Shown in pieces: positions 14,663 to 24,367 of a stretch of 64,000 nt of DNA; the first letter of the stretch is position 1, and the number at the start of each line of letters is the position of its first letter. The stretch comes from Cellvibrio sp. KY-GH-1 (GTDB lineage Bacteria; Pseudomonadota; Gammaproteobacteria; Pseudomonadales; Cellvibrionaceae), in assembly GCF_008806975.1 (NCBI RefSeq), contig NZ_CP031728.1:868001-932000 (forward strand), in the 5' to 3' direction. Below the pieces are notes generated by a model that was not told the origin of the DNA, did not search any database, and worked only from the letters and a program-made list of their open reading frames with translations. The position numbers were made by a program, and so were the translations under genes.

Positions 14663-15757
14663 ATGAATCCACTTTGGCCTGACTATGCAAATTTGTTTTT
14701 GGTGGTTTACATGCAACAAGTAGGGATGATTGATTGGTTAACACTTTGGCTTGATGCCAGCTTGCTTGATCGTAAATCAATGCATCGCGTTTTAAAGAAT
14801 GCTGATCGTGTGCAACGTATTAATGGCTTAACAGGTGAGATTCAATGGGAGTCGGCAGTACGTGAGCATATCCGTTCTGATGATCACAATGTAACTGTAA
14901 ATTTTGGTTCACGATTGCAAATTCAGGGAAGCCCAGCGCGCGTAGTTTCCGCGCACAATGTTTTTGGTTCTTTAGATATTCAAGAGTGTGCAAAACAAAT
15001 GATTCTTTTTGTTGCAAAGCATCACTCTATGATTATTCCTTCCGATTTAAAAATGTGGTCATGTTCTCGTATCGATGTTACTCAAAATTTTGATATGGGC
15101 TCATTAGCTCAAGCACAGCAAGCCGTTGATTATTTAAAACCGTTGAAGTGCGGAAGACAAAAAACTAGCACTTTTGACACATCTGTTATTTGGGGTAGGG
15201 GATCTACCTTGCATAAAGGAAAGGCTTATTTAAAAGGCCCGCAGCTTCGCGAGTTAGTTACTAAAAACAATGCTCGTGTTAGTGATGAAGAGTTAGCAAA
15301 AGCGGATCGTTTGTTGAGATTAGAGTATTCCATGTGTAGGGGTTTGATTCGCCGGATACGCGAAAGCACCGGTAAGAATTGGTATGACTTCACGCCTGAT
15401 TTTTTACTTTTTCATCATTCAGATTATTTTTCTAAATTTATATCCACTATTGAGGTGGTTGATATGTGCAATATTCTAGAGCGGTTGCTTAATAACGTTG
15501 GTTCCGATGAAGGGCAAATTCCAACTGAAGGTAGGGCGCGAGCCGCTTATCGTTGTTATACCGACATTCGTTCACGTGGTCTTCATATTACTAAACAAGA
15601 TTACAGAAAGGCGACTTGGTATGACCATTTAAAGCATTTGAGATCAATTGGTTTGGCGGATGCGGATTTACAACCATCTAATGTGGTTCCGCTTCGTCGT
15701 CGCCAAATTTTTCTCGATCAACCGGTCTCTAGTTGGGACCAAATTAACTTAGCTTGA
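14663..15757 (+). CDS. Satellite replication initiator (copy C)
   Basis: Identical in protein sequence to copies A and B; intact gene II/X-like Rep with conserved MIDWLTL start region. Confidence 0.8.
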   Translation: MNPLWPDYANLFLVVYMQQVGMIDWLTLWLDASLLDRKSMHRVLKNADRVQRINGLTGEIQWESAVREHIRSDDHNVTVNFGSRLQIQGSPARVVSAHNVFGSLDIQECAKQMILFVAKHHSMIIPSDLKMWSCSRIDVTQNFDMGSLAQAQQAVDYLKPLKCGRQKTSTFDTSVIWGRGSTLHKGKAYLKGPQLRELVTKNNARVSDEELAKADRLLRLEYSMCRGLIRRIRESTGKNWYDFTPDFLLFHHSDYFSKFISTIEVVDMCNILERLLNNVGSDEGQIPTEGRARAAYRCYTDIRSRGLHITKQDYRKATWYDHLKHLRSIGLADADLQPSNVVPLRRRQIFLDQPVSSWDQINLA

Positions 15758-15767
15758 GGCTTCATAT

Positions 15768-16016
15768 ATGACTACTGTTAATAAAACCTCTCTTGATGTT
15801 TGTGCGCTTGCCATGATGTCCAATACTTATTTTTTTCAACATCGGAACCCTTTGCATTCATCTTTGCATGTTATCGGTGAAGCCAGGGTTACTGCTGTTG
15901 TGATTCATGAGGATGCACCGCCAGATATACTTCTTCATCCAGTTTCTGATGATTATCAAAGTTTTTACCCTATTCAGGATTTGTCTTTTTCTTCTTCGCT
16001 TTCTGCTGCCGGCTGA
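15768..16016 (+). CDS. 82-aa satellite protein of unknown function (copy C)
   Basis: Identical to copies A and B. No family recognised. Confidence 0.55.
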   Translation: MTTVNKTSLDVCALAMMSNTYFFQHRNPLHSSLHVIGEARVTAVVIHEDAPPDILLHPVSDDYQSFYPIQDLSFSSSLSAAG

Positions 16017-16106
16017 TTTCGCTTTTATTTTTTTCTCCTGTAATATTCGCCGTTATCGTCAAGGTTAAACCTTGTAGGTAATGGCTTTTTTATTGGAGTT
16101 TTGGAT

Positions 16107-16613
16107 ATGCCTTTTGCTTTGAAATCGCGTTTTTATGTCGGCGTTTATGATCCATCAACGTACGATTCATGGCCTTATTTTCATTTAGATGAAGGTGTAT
16201 ATCTTTCTAAAAATAAGCGGCTATGTTCCCATAAAAGCGCAATTGAGTTTGATGATCCGGAAAAGGCAAGAGAGTTTTACGCATCTTGGCAGCATGCTGA
16301 TCGCTACCGCCTTCACGTTTGTCCTTTCCAGACTCATGTTGAAGTGCCTATGCCTGTATTTCCTGATGATCATCCTCGATCAATATTGAGGCGCATTGAG
16401 AGTAATGAACCACGTTATATTTTTAATACTGCGCTTCGATGGTTTTTTGGTGATTCAAGATTTTTTCTGGCTAAATCCACTTTAGCTAAGCATCGAAAAA
16501 TTTTGCTGGCTTATGGAATAGATATCAACTGTAAACCTGATGTTTTACTTGAGCCGTTGCCAAGCCTTGATGAAAAACCTTATTCATCTAAGCCGTCATT
16601 ATCGGTTGTTTGA
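16107..16613 (+). CDS. 168-aa protein with Rep-like tail (copy C)
   Basis: Identical to copies A and B; start ATG 16107. Last gene before the chromosomal dif site. Confidence 0.6.
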   Translation: MPFALKSRFYVGVYDPSTYDSWPYFHLDEGVYLSKNKRLCSHKSAIEFDDPEKAREFYASWQHADRYRLHVCPFQTHVEVPMPVFPDDHPRSILRRIESNEPRYIFNTALRWFFGDSRFFLAKSTLAKHRKILLAYGIDINCKPDVLLEPLPSLDEKPYSSKPSLSVV

Positions 16614-16657
16614 CGAATGGTTGGCGGCCTTAGATAGACCGCCAAAACGGATATGCA

Positions 16658-16685
16658 ATTTCGCATAATGTAGATTATGTTAAAT
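16658..16685 (+). other. dif: Chromosomal dif site (XerCD)
   Basis: XerC arm ATTTCGCATAA (16658-16668), 6-bp spacer TGTAGA and XerD arm TTATGTTAAAT (16675-16685). The XerD arm is identical to E. coli dif, and the spacer and inner XerC arm (CGCATAA) differ from it only at one spacer base. This is the site where chromosome dimers are resolved, so the window lies at the replication terminus. It is also the integration site of the phage array. The right half exists only here, while the left junctions carry degenerate phage versions. Confidence 0.92.
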
Positions 16686-16757
16686 TGCATATTCCATTCA
16701 TCAGCCTCGGATCAGGTCTAAATATAGGTTCTCGTGCTTGTGGCACCTGAGATATCA

Positions 16758-17120
16758 TCAGGCGTTAGCCACCATATCAAACAATTCACTTTCTTGGGGA
16801 GTTTCTGGCGAAGCGCGCAACATTTCAGTTAATTGGTTGCCAGCTTCCTCACTTAAGGTATCCAATTCCACACCAAAGCCATGGTCTGTAGCGTGGATAA
16901 CAATTGAATCAAAGCGATAACGCTGCAATTTCTGTGCGCTGCGAGTCACCACAATCTCTATCCCTAATTGTTGCAACGGCTTCACATCCGACAAATCCGA
17001 CTCGATAAAAAGACCATGTCGCGTGCCATTTTTAATGCGGCCTATGGCGACCGGTATTTCATAGCGATAGATGAGGATTTTAATGTCGGCGTTATAGCGC
17101 GCGCTGCATCTGTGTTCCAT
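16758..17120 (-). CDS. PilZ-domain protein
   Basis: A 120-residue single-domain protein. The c-di-GMP binding signature of PilZ is visible: RCSAR at residues 4-8 (RxxxR) and NGTRHG at 31-36 in the place of the D/N-x-S-x-x-G motif, with Thr for Ser. A beta-barrel-like stretch and a short C-terminal helix follow. It is the first chromosomal gene beside dif. Two GGDEF proteins are encoded in the same window, so a c-di-GMP signal is available, but no direct partner is shown by the context. The Thr substitution may weaken but need not abolish binding. Confidence 0.75.
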   Translation of the reverse strand: MEHRCSARYNADIKILIYRYEIPVAIGRIKNGTRHGLFIESDLSDVKPLQQLGIEIVVTRSAQKLQRYRFDSIVIHATDHGFGVELDTLSEEAGNQLTEMLRASPETPQESELFDMVANA

Positions 17121-17168
17121 GGCGGTTCCTTTGTATAGTTGAGTGATAAGTTGCTACCTCGACTGACG

Positions 17169-18683
17169 CTAGCCAAGACGATGATAGCTTGCCAATAACT
17201 GCCGAATACGATCAGCAAGTGTGGGTTCAACCTGATCCCACGAAAATGTCCACACCCAATTTTTATCCGTTGTACCGGGCATATTCATCCTGTGCCCTCC
17301 ATCCAGCTCCAAAAAATCTTGCATGGGAATAATTGCCATGCGCCCTACAGATGCCAACGCCGCCTGAATTAGTAACCAGGGCATTGGGTCTTCAGAATTA
17401 AAACAATAGGCATTTACTTGCTGGCGGTTTGCTTCCCCTAGGGTGTCCCACCATCCCAACGTTGTATCATTATCATGCGTCCCGGTGTAAATGACGTCGC
17501 TGCGCGTATGGTTATGGGGCAAGTGAGGATTACTAGTGTTTCCGTCAAACCCAAACTGCAATACCAACATTCCAGGTAAATCAAATAAGTTGCGCAGTGC
17601 TTCAACTTCTTCAGTAATGACCCCAAGATTCTCTGCCACCAAAGGCAGACCGGGATAGGCCGCAAAACACGCCTTTAAGAATGCCTCTCCCGGAGCTTTT
17701 ACCCACTTTCCCAATCGAGCGTCATGACTGTCACCGGGAATTTCCCAATATGCTTCAAAGCCGCGGAAGTGATCGATGCGAATTAGGTCAAACATTTGCA
17801 GCTGAGTGCGCAACCTTGCCAACCACCACTGGAAACCATCAGCTTCCATCACGTGCCACGCATAGTGAGGGTTTCCCCAATGTTGGCCAGTTTCGGAAAA
17901 ATAATCCGGCGGCACACCCGCAACTGTTAGTGGATTCCCTTTCTCATCCAATTGGAAGTAATGTTGCTCCGCCCATACATCTGCACTGTCATGGCCTACA
18001 AAAATAGGCATATCGCCAAACAAATAGATGCCCTTTTGATTTGCATAATTTTTCAGTGCAGCCCACTGACTGAAAAATGCAAATTGTTCAAAAATAACGA
18101 CATCAATGTCGGACTTTAATTCGCGGCTAACCTTTGCAATAGCCTTAGGGTTGCGGCTACGCAATTCCGCTGGCCAATCAACCCATGATGCGCCTTTGTA
18201 GTGTTTTCGCAAGGCGCAAAACAAAGAATAATCATCTAACCAATATTTTTGTTGTGAACAAAAAGTCTGAAACTCTTGCCGGGTCTGAGCGCCACCTTCA
18301 GAGCTCAAAAATTCGAAGAAGGATAAAGCGCACTTTTGTCGTGCGAGAACAATATTTCTTTCACCATCGAGCAGCACGTCGTCTGCCCTAACCCACCCCT
18401 TTTCGACCAACCAGTCCAAGCTAATAAGCTCCGCATTCCCTGCGTGTGCTGAAATAGATTGATAGGGTGACATATCTGCTTGCGTTGGCCCAGTCGGCAA
18501 CATTTGCCAAACATTCAGGCCAGCATTGTGGATCAGGTCTATAAAATAATAGGCGTCTTTTCCAAGAGTGCCGAATCTATTTTTAACATCTCCGCCCCAG
18601 CAAGACTCAGAGCAAGGCAAGGATGTTGGGTGCAGCAAAACACCTGCTGTGCGACGCTTAAAAAGTGGTGATTTGTCTGCCAT
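17169..18683 (-). CDS. malQ: 4-alpha-glucanotransferase (amylomaltase, GH77)
   Basis: The 504-residue protein transfers alpha-1,4-glucan segments between maltodextrins in the cytoplasm. GH77 landmarks are present: LHPTSLP near the N-terminus, RIDHFRG with the nucleophile Asp304, VAENLG with acid/base Glu351, and GTHDND with Asp404. Length is that of the compact bacterial/plant type, without the long N-terminal extension of E. coli MalQ. It follows the GH57 gene and glgC on the same strand, 84 bp after GH57, so it probably belongs to the glycogen cluster rather than to a maltose regulon. Confidence 0.92.
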   Translation of the reverse strand: MADKSPLFKRRTAGVLLHPTSLPCSESCWGGDVKNRFGTLGKDAYYFIDLIHNAGLNVWQMLPTGPTQADMSPYQSISAHAGNAELISLDWLVEKGWVRADDVLLDGERNIVLARQKCALSFFEFLSSEGGAQTRQEFQTFCSQQKYWLDDYSLFCALRKHYKGASWVDWPAELRSRNPKAIAKVSRELKSDIDVVIFEQFAFFSQWAALKNYANQKGIYLFGDMPIFVGHDSADVWAEQHYFQLDEKGNPLTVAGVPPDYFSETGQHWGNPHYAWHVMEADGFQWWLARLRTQLQMFDLIRIDHFRGFEAYWEIPGDSHDARLGKWVKAPGEAFLKACFAAYPGLPLVAENLGVITEEVEALRNLFDLPGMLVLQFGFDGNTSNPHLPHNHTRSDVIYTGTHDNDTTLGWWDTLGEANRQQVNAYCFNSEDPMPWLLIQAALASVGRMAIIPMQDFLELDGGHRMNMPGTTDKNWVWTFSWDQVEPTLADRIRQLLASYHRLG

Positions 18684-18767
18684 TCGCCCTTCCCTTTTAC
18701 ACCTATAGCTATTAAAAAAACGCTACAAAAAGTTTAAACCGTCACTGTAATTGAATCGGAGGCTTTA

Positions 18768-20504
18768 TTAGTTGGCGTGCCCCTGACGCATGACACCTCC
18801 CGTTGCCGGATCGCCACCACCGACACTGATTACCTGATTCAAATAGCCTGGAGCTGGTGTTTCGATTAAGGAGTAGAGATTCATTAAGTGGCGGCGATAC
18901 AAATATTCAAAGTCGCTAACGCTTTGCGCAGGATTGTAGTCGCCAAACCACCAAAACCAATCAGACCCTTCACATAACGCCAATTGTTTTTCAATTTGCG
19001 CGAGCTGCTCCGCCGAAAAGCTACGTTTCTGCAACGCCTGATCAACCTGCTGCTTAGCATCGCACAACATATCCCAACCGCGATTTTTGTCTTTGTCACC
19101 GATCCAGGTTGAGAAGGTGCCGTAGACCCAGCTCCCTGCAACCAAATGAGGGATACGTAATGGTTCTGGCTTTTGCGAATCTAAAATTTCGCTATAAGTG
19201 GAAAGCTCAAGCTGTGGATGAGCAATCAAACGTTCATAAAGATTGTGCAAAAAGTGAAACGCATTTTCCGGAAAATATTCCCAAGCATTTTCACCGTCCA
19301 TAATCACGGAGATTACCGTGTTTTTTGTATCGTTGGCGGCATTAGCAATATTCACCATGTGATTCAATAAGTCGCCAACGGCGTCATCCGAGTGCCAGGT
19401 GGCATACTTAAAGCCGATTAGGTCTGATAAGCCATCATCGCGAAAAAAAGTATTAATTTTTACGTTGGCAAATTCATACGGGCGATGCAGTGACTGCCCG
19501 GTTTGCTGCAATTCAACAGAGACCGCCTGATTTTCCTGCGCACGTAAACTATTGTGCAGCACTGAATCGCCGGTGGCGGCCCAATCGAACTTGGCTTCAT
19601 GCAATAACTTTAAAGTGTCGTCGCTTAAGGAGCCTTCCGACGCCCAACATCCGCGAGGGCGTTTTCCAAAATAGCTTTCGAAAGTTTTTATACCTTCATT
19701 TAAATGCCATTTGGCACGATTACGACCATCGGGATAACAGCTTGAATTGGGCAAGGAAACACCAGGCATTGCCTCTTTCGCGGAATTCAAATCAATTAAC
19801 AAAGGAATGATTGGGTGCGCATAGGGGCTCATACATAATTCTATTTGCCCTTTATCAGCCAAGGCTTTGTAGCGTGGACCAACTGATCCTACCAATTCGC
19901 CGATAATCGTAAGCAGCTCGCGTCTATCTGCGGCCGTATAATCGCGCTCTTTATCTTGCAAGCGTTGAATCCGGGCATCGCTGCGGCGCGGAATCTCTGC
20001 CAACCAGCTCAGGTGATACCACACGCCCAGATCAATTAAGAATTGTTCATTCAGATAGCGGCTTAAAAACGGCTGCTCTTTAAAATTACTCACCAACGAA
20101 GCAAGTTCGCGATAAACGGGAAACCGATCAATCATCCGATCGCGATTAGCACGTAGATACTTTTGCGCCAAGTCAACGAATGCCATTGTTCCAGGCAATG
20201 GTAAACTCGGCTCAACCAGTGATGCCAAAACAGCATCTTTAATTTTTTCACCATTGGCGAGATGCGCAGCAATTTGCTGCGCATAATCATCAAGTTGTTC
20301 CAACAGAATTGGAGCAAAATTAACGACCGCCTTTGCCGCCGGCTGCGCTTCTATATGCGCAGCCATGTCGACATAGTCTTTAATGGCGTGAAGATAAGTC
20401 CAGGGAAAATAGTATTCACCCGTCATAATGTCGCGATAGTCTGGCTGGTGCATATGCCAAAGAAATACGACCTTCGTTTTGCCATTGTTAGCCATTGATA
20501 TCAT
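18768..20504 (-). CDS. Glycoside hydrolase family 57 alpha-glucan enzyme
   Basis: The 578-residue protein starts with the GH57 signature HMHQPDY (residues 17-23). It carries ASEGS with the presumed nucleophile Glu290, and [10 protein letters not shown] with the presumed acid Asp402. GH57 members are alpha-amylases, amylopullulanases, 4-alpha-glucanotransferases or branching enzymes. The exact specificity cannot be read here. Since glgB is present, a debranching or glucanotransferase role in glycogen turnover is more likely. The start overlaps the end of glgC by 17 bases (by 8 if the internal Met4 is used), so the genes are co-translated. No signal peptide: cytoplasmic. Confidence 0.85.
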   Translation of the reverse strand: MISMANNGKTKVVFLWHMHQPDYRDIMTGEYYFPWTYLHAIKDYVDMAAHIEAQPAAKAVVNFAPILLEQLDDYAQQIAAHLANGEKIKDAVLASLVEPSLPLPGTMAFVDLAQKYLRANRDRMIDRFPVYRELASLVSNFKEQPFLSRYLNEQFLIDLGVWYHLSWLAEIPRRSDARIQRLQDKERDYTAADRRELLTIIGELVGSVGPRYKALADKGQIELCMSPYAHPIIPLLIDLNSAKEAMPGVSLPNSSCYPDGRNRAKWHLNEGIKTFESYFGKRPRGCWASEGSLSDDTLKLLHEAKFDWAATGDSVLHNSLRAQENQAVSVELQQTGQSLHRPYEFANVKINTFFRDDGLSDLIGFKYATWHSDDAVGDLLNHMVNIANAANDTKNTVISVIMDGENAWEYFPENAFHFLHNLYERLIAHPQLELSTYSEILDSQKPEPLRIPHLVAGSWVYGTFSTWIGDKDKNRGWDMLCDAKQQVDQALQKRSFSAEQLAQIEKQLALCEGSDWFWWFGDYNPAQSVSDFEYLYRRHLMNLYSLIETPAPGYLNQVISVGGGDPATGGVMRQGHAN

Positions 20505-21753
20505 CCTGTCCTAACATGTCGGGAGTGACCAGCACAACGCCTTTAGGTGAGACGTGGAAACGTTTTTTATCGGCTTCCAAGTCATAACCAATGACGGTGC
20601 CCTCGGGAATTTTGCAGCGGCGATCAATGAGCGCTTTGCGTATTTTGCAGCGACGCCCTACTTCAACACTGGGGAATAAAACGGAGTCTTCGATTTCACA
20701 ATAAGAGTGAACGCGAACACGCGGGAACAGCAAGGAATGCTTTACCGCAGAGCCAGAGATGATACATCCGCCCGCAATCAACGAATCTACAGCGTAACCA
20801 CGACGTCCATCGTCATTGAACACAAACTTTGCTGGCGCAACTTGTTCCTGATAGGTCCAGATAGGCCAAGCGGCGTCGTACAAATCCAATTCAGGTGTGA
20901 TGCCGGTTAATTCAAGGTTTGCTTCCCACAATGAATCCACAGTTCCTACATCGCGCCAATAGGCATCACCGCCCGAGACGGGGTCGCGGAAAGGAAACGC
21001 GCTTACGCGATGGGTTTTAATCATGGACGGAATGATATCTTTACCAAAATCGTGCGACGAATTTGGATTGTCACGATCTTTTAATAGCTCGCGGAATAAT
21101 ACTTTTGTACTGAATACATAGATTCCCATCGATGCGAGTGCTTTATCGGGTTTGCCTGGCATGGGCTCTGGTTTTGGCGGCTTCTCAGTAAACTTAACGA
21201 TGCGATAATCCTTGTCCATGTCCATAACGCCAAAAGCGTGTGCGATGTCCAAGGGAACTTCGATACAACCTACGGTGATATCTGCACCGCGCTCAACGTG
21301 CGCTGCGATCATGGTACCGTAGTCCATTTTATAAACGTGGTCACCCGCAAGGATTAATACATATTCCGGGTTGTGACGACGAATGATGTCGATGTTTTGT
21401 AATACGGCATCCGCAGTACCCACGTACCAGGATTCGCTCAGGCGCTGCTGCGCCGGCAGTAGCTCAACAAATTCACCAAGCTCACCACCAAGAAAGCCCC
21501 AGCCTCGTTGTACATGGCGATCAAGTGAGTGAGATTTATATTGGGTAAGCACGCTAATGCGGCGAATGCCGGAGTTAACACAATTTGAAAGAGGAAAATC
21601 GATGATGCGAAATTTACCGCCAAAATGTACCGCAGGTTTTGCACGCCAATCGGTAAGTTGATGTAACCGGGAACCTCGACCACCAGCCAAAATTACCGCC
21701 AGTGTTTCTCGCGTAAGACGACTAACAAAACGACCTGATGTAGGTGTACTCAT
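20488..21753 (-). CDS. glgC: Glucose-1-phosphate adenylyltransferase
   Basis: The 421-residue enzyme makes ADP-glucose from ATP and glucose-1-phosphate, the committed step of bacterial glycogen synthesis. The nucleotidyltransferase signature [13 protein letters not shown] is near residue 20, and the [15 protein letters not shown] segment, the EKPPKP motif and a C-terminal left-handed beta-helix repeat region are present. Length equals that of the E. coli enzyme. It is first in the minus-strand unit glgC-GH57-malQ and divergent from glgBA across a 381-bp region. Confidence 0.95.
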   Translation of the reverse strand: MSTPTSGRFVSRLTRETLAVILAGGRGSRLHQLTDWRAKPAVHFGGKFRIIDFPLSNCVNSGIRRISVLTQYKSHSLDRHVQRGWGFLGGELGEFVELLPAQQRLSESWYVGTADAVLQNIDIIRRHNPEYVLILAGDHVYKMDYGTMIAAHVERGADITVGCIEVPLDIAHAFGVMDMDKDYRIVKFTEKPPKPEPMPGKPDKALASMGIYVFSTKVLFRELLKDRDNPNSSHDFGKDIIPSMIKTHRVSAFPFRDPVSGGDAYWRDVGTVDSLWEANLELTGITPELDLYDAAWPIWTYQEQVAPAKFVFNDDGRRGYAVDSLIAGGCIISGSAVKHSLLFPRVRVHSYCEIEDSVLFPSVEVGRRCKIRKALIDRRCKIPEGTVIGYDLEADKKRFHVSPKGVVLVTPDMLGQDDING

Positions 21754-22134
21754 TACAACGTATTCCTTATGGCTATTGTGTGTAACAACGATGAAATTTT
21801 TGTGACCTCGTTGACAAGAGTGAGAGCAATATCAGTGCCAATAAATTGATTTGCTGCAAACTCTACCCGACCCCAAAAATTGTTGGTGCATTTTTTTGCG
21901 GTTTTGTTGCCCGCTTTGAATGCAAAGCTAAGTGTAGCCACAAGTTTGGCACCGAACCTGCAAATGTCTTTCACTGAGATCAAATTTTTGCAAAAAAATG
22001 GTGCAACAAAAGTCGTCAATAATGGCTAAGCTAGTAGATCCCACGCATGTGACGTTTTTATGTAGCCCAAAACTGTGCAAATAATGTTTTAAGTAATATA
22101 ACGCGCCATCTTTTTTACATTAGGAATCAAGTGC
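21754..22134. promoter_or_regulatory. Divergent glgC / glgB control region
   Basis: 381 bp without a convincing gene; an 88-codon minus-strand frame here lacks family features. On the plus strand TGGCACCGAACCTGCA (21947-21962) has the GG-N10-GC spacing of a sigma-54 promoter, about 175 bp before glgB. An imperfect inverted repeat joins TTGTTGGTGCATTTTTTTGC (about 21877-21896) and GCAAAAAAATGGTGCAAC (about 21991-22008), flanking the promoter candidate. Regulation by nitrogen or another sigma-54 activator is a hypothesis only. Confidence 0.4.
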
Positions 22135-24342
22135 ATGTTGAATCAAAAGCAGGACAAACCTTTATCTCACGAGATGTTACGCATAGTTACCGCTACCCAT
22201 CATGATCCCTTTGAAGTCCTAGGTCGCCACCCACTTTTAAGCGCCGCGTCCTCCTCCGCAGACACACTTGTCAGACTTTATTTACCGGGCGCCCGCAGCG
22301 CGTCGCTGCTGATAGATCAACAACTCCACGGACTAAACCGTATAGAAGGCACAGATTTTTTTGAATGGTACGGATTGGCGGCCAAGCTTCCGAAGCATTA
22401 TCAAGTCCAGTGGTTTGACCGTCACAACGTGATGCATACCGAATTTGATCCTTACTGTTTTGCACCATTATTGGGCGACATTGATATGCACCTTTTTGCT
22501 GAAGGGCAACATTGGAACATCTATCAGCATTTGGGAGCGCACCTACGTACGGTTGACGGTGTAGAAGGGGTATTGTTTGCAACCTGGGCACCTAATGCCG
22601 AACGCATAAGTGTCGTAGGCGACTTTAATGATTGGGACGGTCGTCAGCACCCTATGCGAGTGAGGGGTGGAAGTGGCTTATGGGAAGTATTTATCCCTGG
22701 AGTCAAACCTGGTGCGTTATATAAATTTGAGGTCCGCAATCGCGCAACTGGTGCTGTATTCCTGAAATCAGATCCCTACGGGCAAGCATTTGAATTGCGT
22801 CCGCAAACCAGCTCAATCATTAAAGCCCAATCAGAATATTCATGGCACGATGACGAATGGCTTAACCGTCGCGCGCATTGGGATTGGCAACATGCGCCTA
22901 TGTCGATATATGAGGTCCACCTCGGGTCCTGGCGTCGCGGTTGGGCCGGTGAGTTTATGAATTATCGCGAGCTGGCTCACCAACTCGTGGATTATGTGAA
23001 GCCGTTAGGATTCACGCATGTTGAAATCCTGCCAATTAGTGAGCACCCCCTGGATGATTCATGGGGCTATCAAACGACTGGCTACTACGCACCGACCAGC
23101 CGATTCGGTACGCCAGATGACTTCCGCTATTTTGTGGATTACCTGCATCAAGAGGGTATCGGCATTATTCTCGATTGGGTGCCGGCCCATTTCCCCAAAG
23201 ACGCCCATGCCCTCGCCCGCTTTGATGGCTCTGCACTTTATGAGCACGAAGATCCGCGTTTGGGAGAGCACCGCGATTGGGGAACACTGATATACAACTA
23301 TGGTCGCAACGAAGTCCGTAACTTCTTGTTAGCCAACGCGCTCTTTTGGCTGAAGGAATATCATATTGATGGTTTGCGTGTAGATGCAGTGGCCTCCATG
23401 CTGCATTTGGATTATTCCCGCGAACATGGTGAGTGGATTCCCAATATTCACGGGGGCAATGAAAACCTTGAAGCTATGGCCTTCCTACAGCAACTCAACG
23501 AAGTTTGTCACGGGCAGCATCCTGGAACATTAGTAATAGCCGAAGAGTCAACAGCATGGCCACAAGTAACCCGCCCGACCTGGGTCGGCGGATTGGGCTT
23601 CTCCATGAAGTGGAATATGGGCTGGATGCACGACACACTGGATTACATCAGCAAGGATCCTGTGCACCGTCAGTACCACCACAATCAGCTAACCTTCGGC
23701 ATGATGTACGCCTTCAGCGAAAACTTCCAACTGCCCTATTCACACGATGAAGTTGTTCATGGCAAAGGCAGCATGATCAATAAAATGCCGGGTGATGATT
23801 GGCAAAAATTCGCCAACCTGCGTTTACTCTACACCTATCTCTATACCTACCCAGGCAGCAAGCTTTTATTTATGGGCAGTGAATTCGCGCAATGGAGTGA
23901 GTGGGCGCATGGCCGTTCGCTGGATTGGCATCTGCTGGATTACGATCGCCATCAAGGCATACAAACCTTGATAAAAGATTTAAACCATTGTTACACCAGC
24001 ATGCCTTCACTTTACCAACGTAGTTTCCGCGGTGATGGTTTTGAATGGGTTGACTGTCATGACAGTACCCAATCGATTGTTAGCTACATCCGTAAAAGTG
24101 ACCAAGATTTTTCCATAGTCATATTGAATTTTACGCCTGTACCGCGCACGGCTTATCGAATTGGTGTTCCGGTTGCAGGCAGCTATCGCGAAATGCTCAA
24201 TTCAGATTCTTCGTTCTATGGCGGTAGCAACATGGGGAATGACAACCCACTCTACAGCCAACCAGTGCCCTGGATGAACCATCAGCAATCACTGGAAATA
24301 AATTTGCCACCACTCGGTGCATTAATTTTAAAACTGTCCTGA
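22135..24342 (+). CDS. glgB: 1,4-alpha-glucan branching enzyme
   Basis: The 735-residue enzyme introduces alpha-1,6 branches into glycogen. It has the two N-terminal beta-sandwich modules (the second, CBM48, around [10 protein letters not shown]) and a GH13 barrel. Catalytic Asp417 lies in GLRVDAV, Glu470 in VIAEES, and the [11 protein letters not shown] segment carries the transition-state Asp. Length is standard for the long GlgB type. glgA follows 25 bases downstream in the same direction. Confidence 0.95.
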   Translation: MLNQKQDKPLSHEMLRIVTATHHDPFEVLGRHPLLSAASSSADTLVRLYLPGARSASLLIDQQLHGLNRIEGTDFFEWYGLAAKLPKHYQVQWFDRHNVMHTEFDPYCFAPLLGDIDMHLFAEGQHWNIYQHLGAHLRTVDGVEGVLFATWAPNAERISVVGDFNDWDGRQHPMRVRGGSGLWEVFIPGVKPGALYKFEVRNRATGAVFLKSDPYGQAFELRPQTSSIIKAQSEYSWHDDEWLNRRAHWDWQHAPMSIYEVHLGSWRRGWAGEFMNYRELAHQLVDYVKPLGFTHVEILPISEHPLDDSWGYQTTGYYAPTSRFGTPDDFRYFVDYLHQEGIGIILDWVPAHFPKDAHALARFDGSALYEHEDPRLGEHRDWGTLIYNYGRNEVRNFLLANALFWLKEYHIDGLRVDAVASMLHLDYSREHGEWIPNIHGGNENLEAMAFLQQLNEVCHGQHPGTLVIAEESTAWPQVTRPTWVGGLGFSMKWNMGWMHDTLDYISKDPVHRQYHHNQLTFGMMYAFSENFQLPYSHDEVVHGKGSMINKMPGDDWQKFANLRLLYTYLYTYPGSKLLFMGSEFAQWSEWAHGRSLDWHLLDYDRHQGIQTLIKDLNHCYTSMPSLYQRSFRGDGFEWVDCHDSTQSIVSYIRKSDQDFSIVILNFTPVPRTAYRIGVPVAGSYREMLNSDSSFYGGSNMGNDNPLYSQPVPWMNHQQSLEINLPPLGALILKLS

Positions 24343-24367
24343 TTAATTAGCTCAAGAAGGATCACTT

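Larger units (their letters stand above)
13381..16668 (+). mobile_element. Satellite inovirus-like element, copy C (3288 bp)
   Basis: Third head-to-tail copy, indistinguishable from copy B where compared. It ends at the XerC arm of the chromosomal dif site, so the array is bounded on the right by intact host dif. Confidence 0.85.

Noticed and set aside
6787..16668. Tandem repeats as an IS element, transposon or CRISPR
   Set aside because: No transposase, no target duplication, and borders coincide with XerC arms; the repeat units are 3.3 kb with genes, not short repeats with spacers.
16614..16757. A gene or RNA between the last satellite gene and the PilZ gene
   Set aside because: Holds only the 3' hairpin, dif and short flanks; no frame or further structure seen.
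21753..22019. 88-codon minus-strand frame upstream of glgC
   Set aside because: Lies in the divergent control region, no recognised domain, and it would end directly at the glgC start; promoter sequence is a better explanation.
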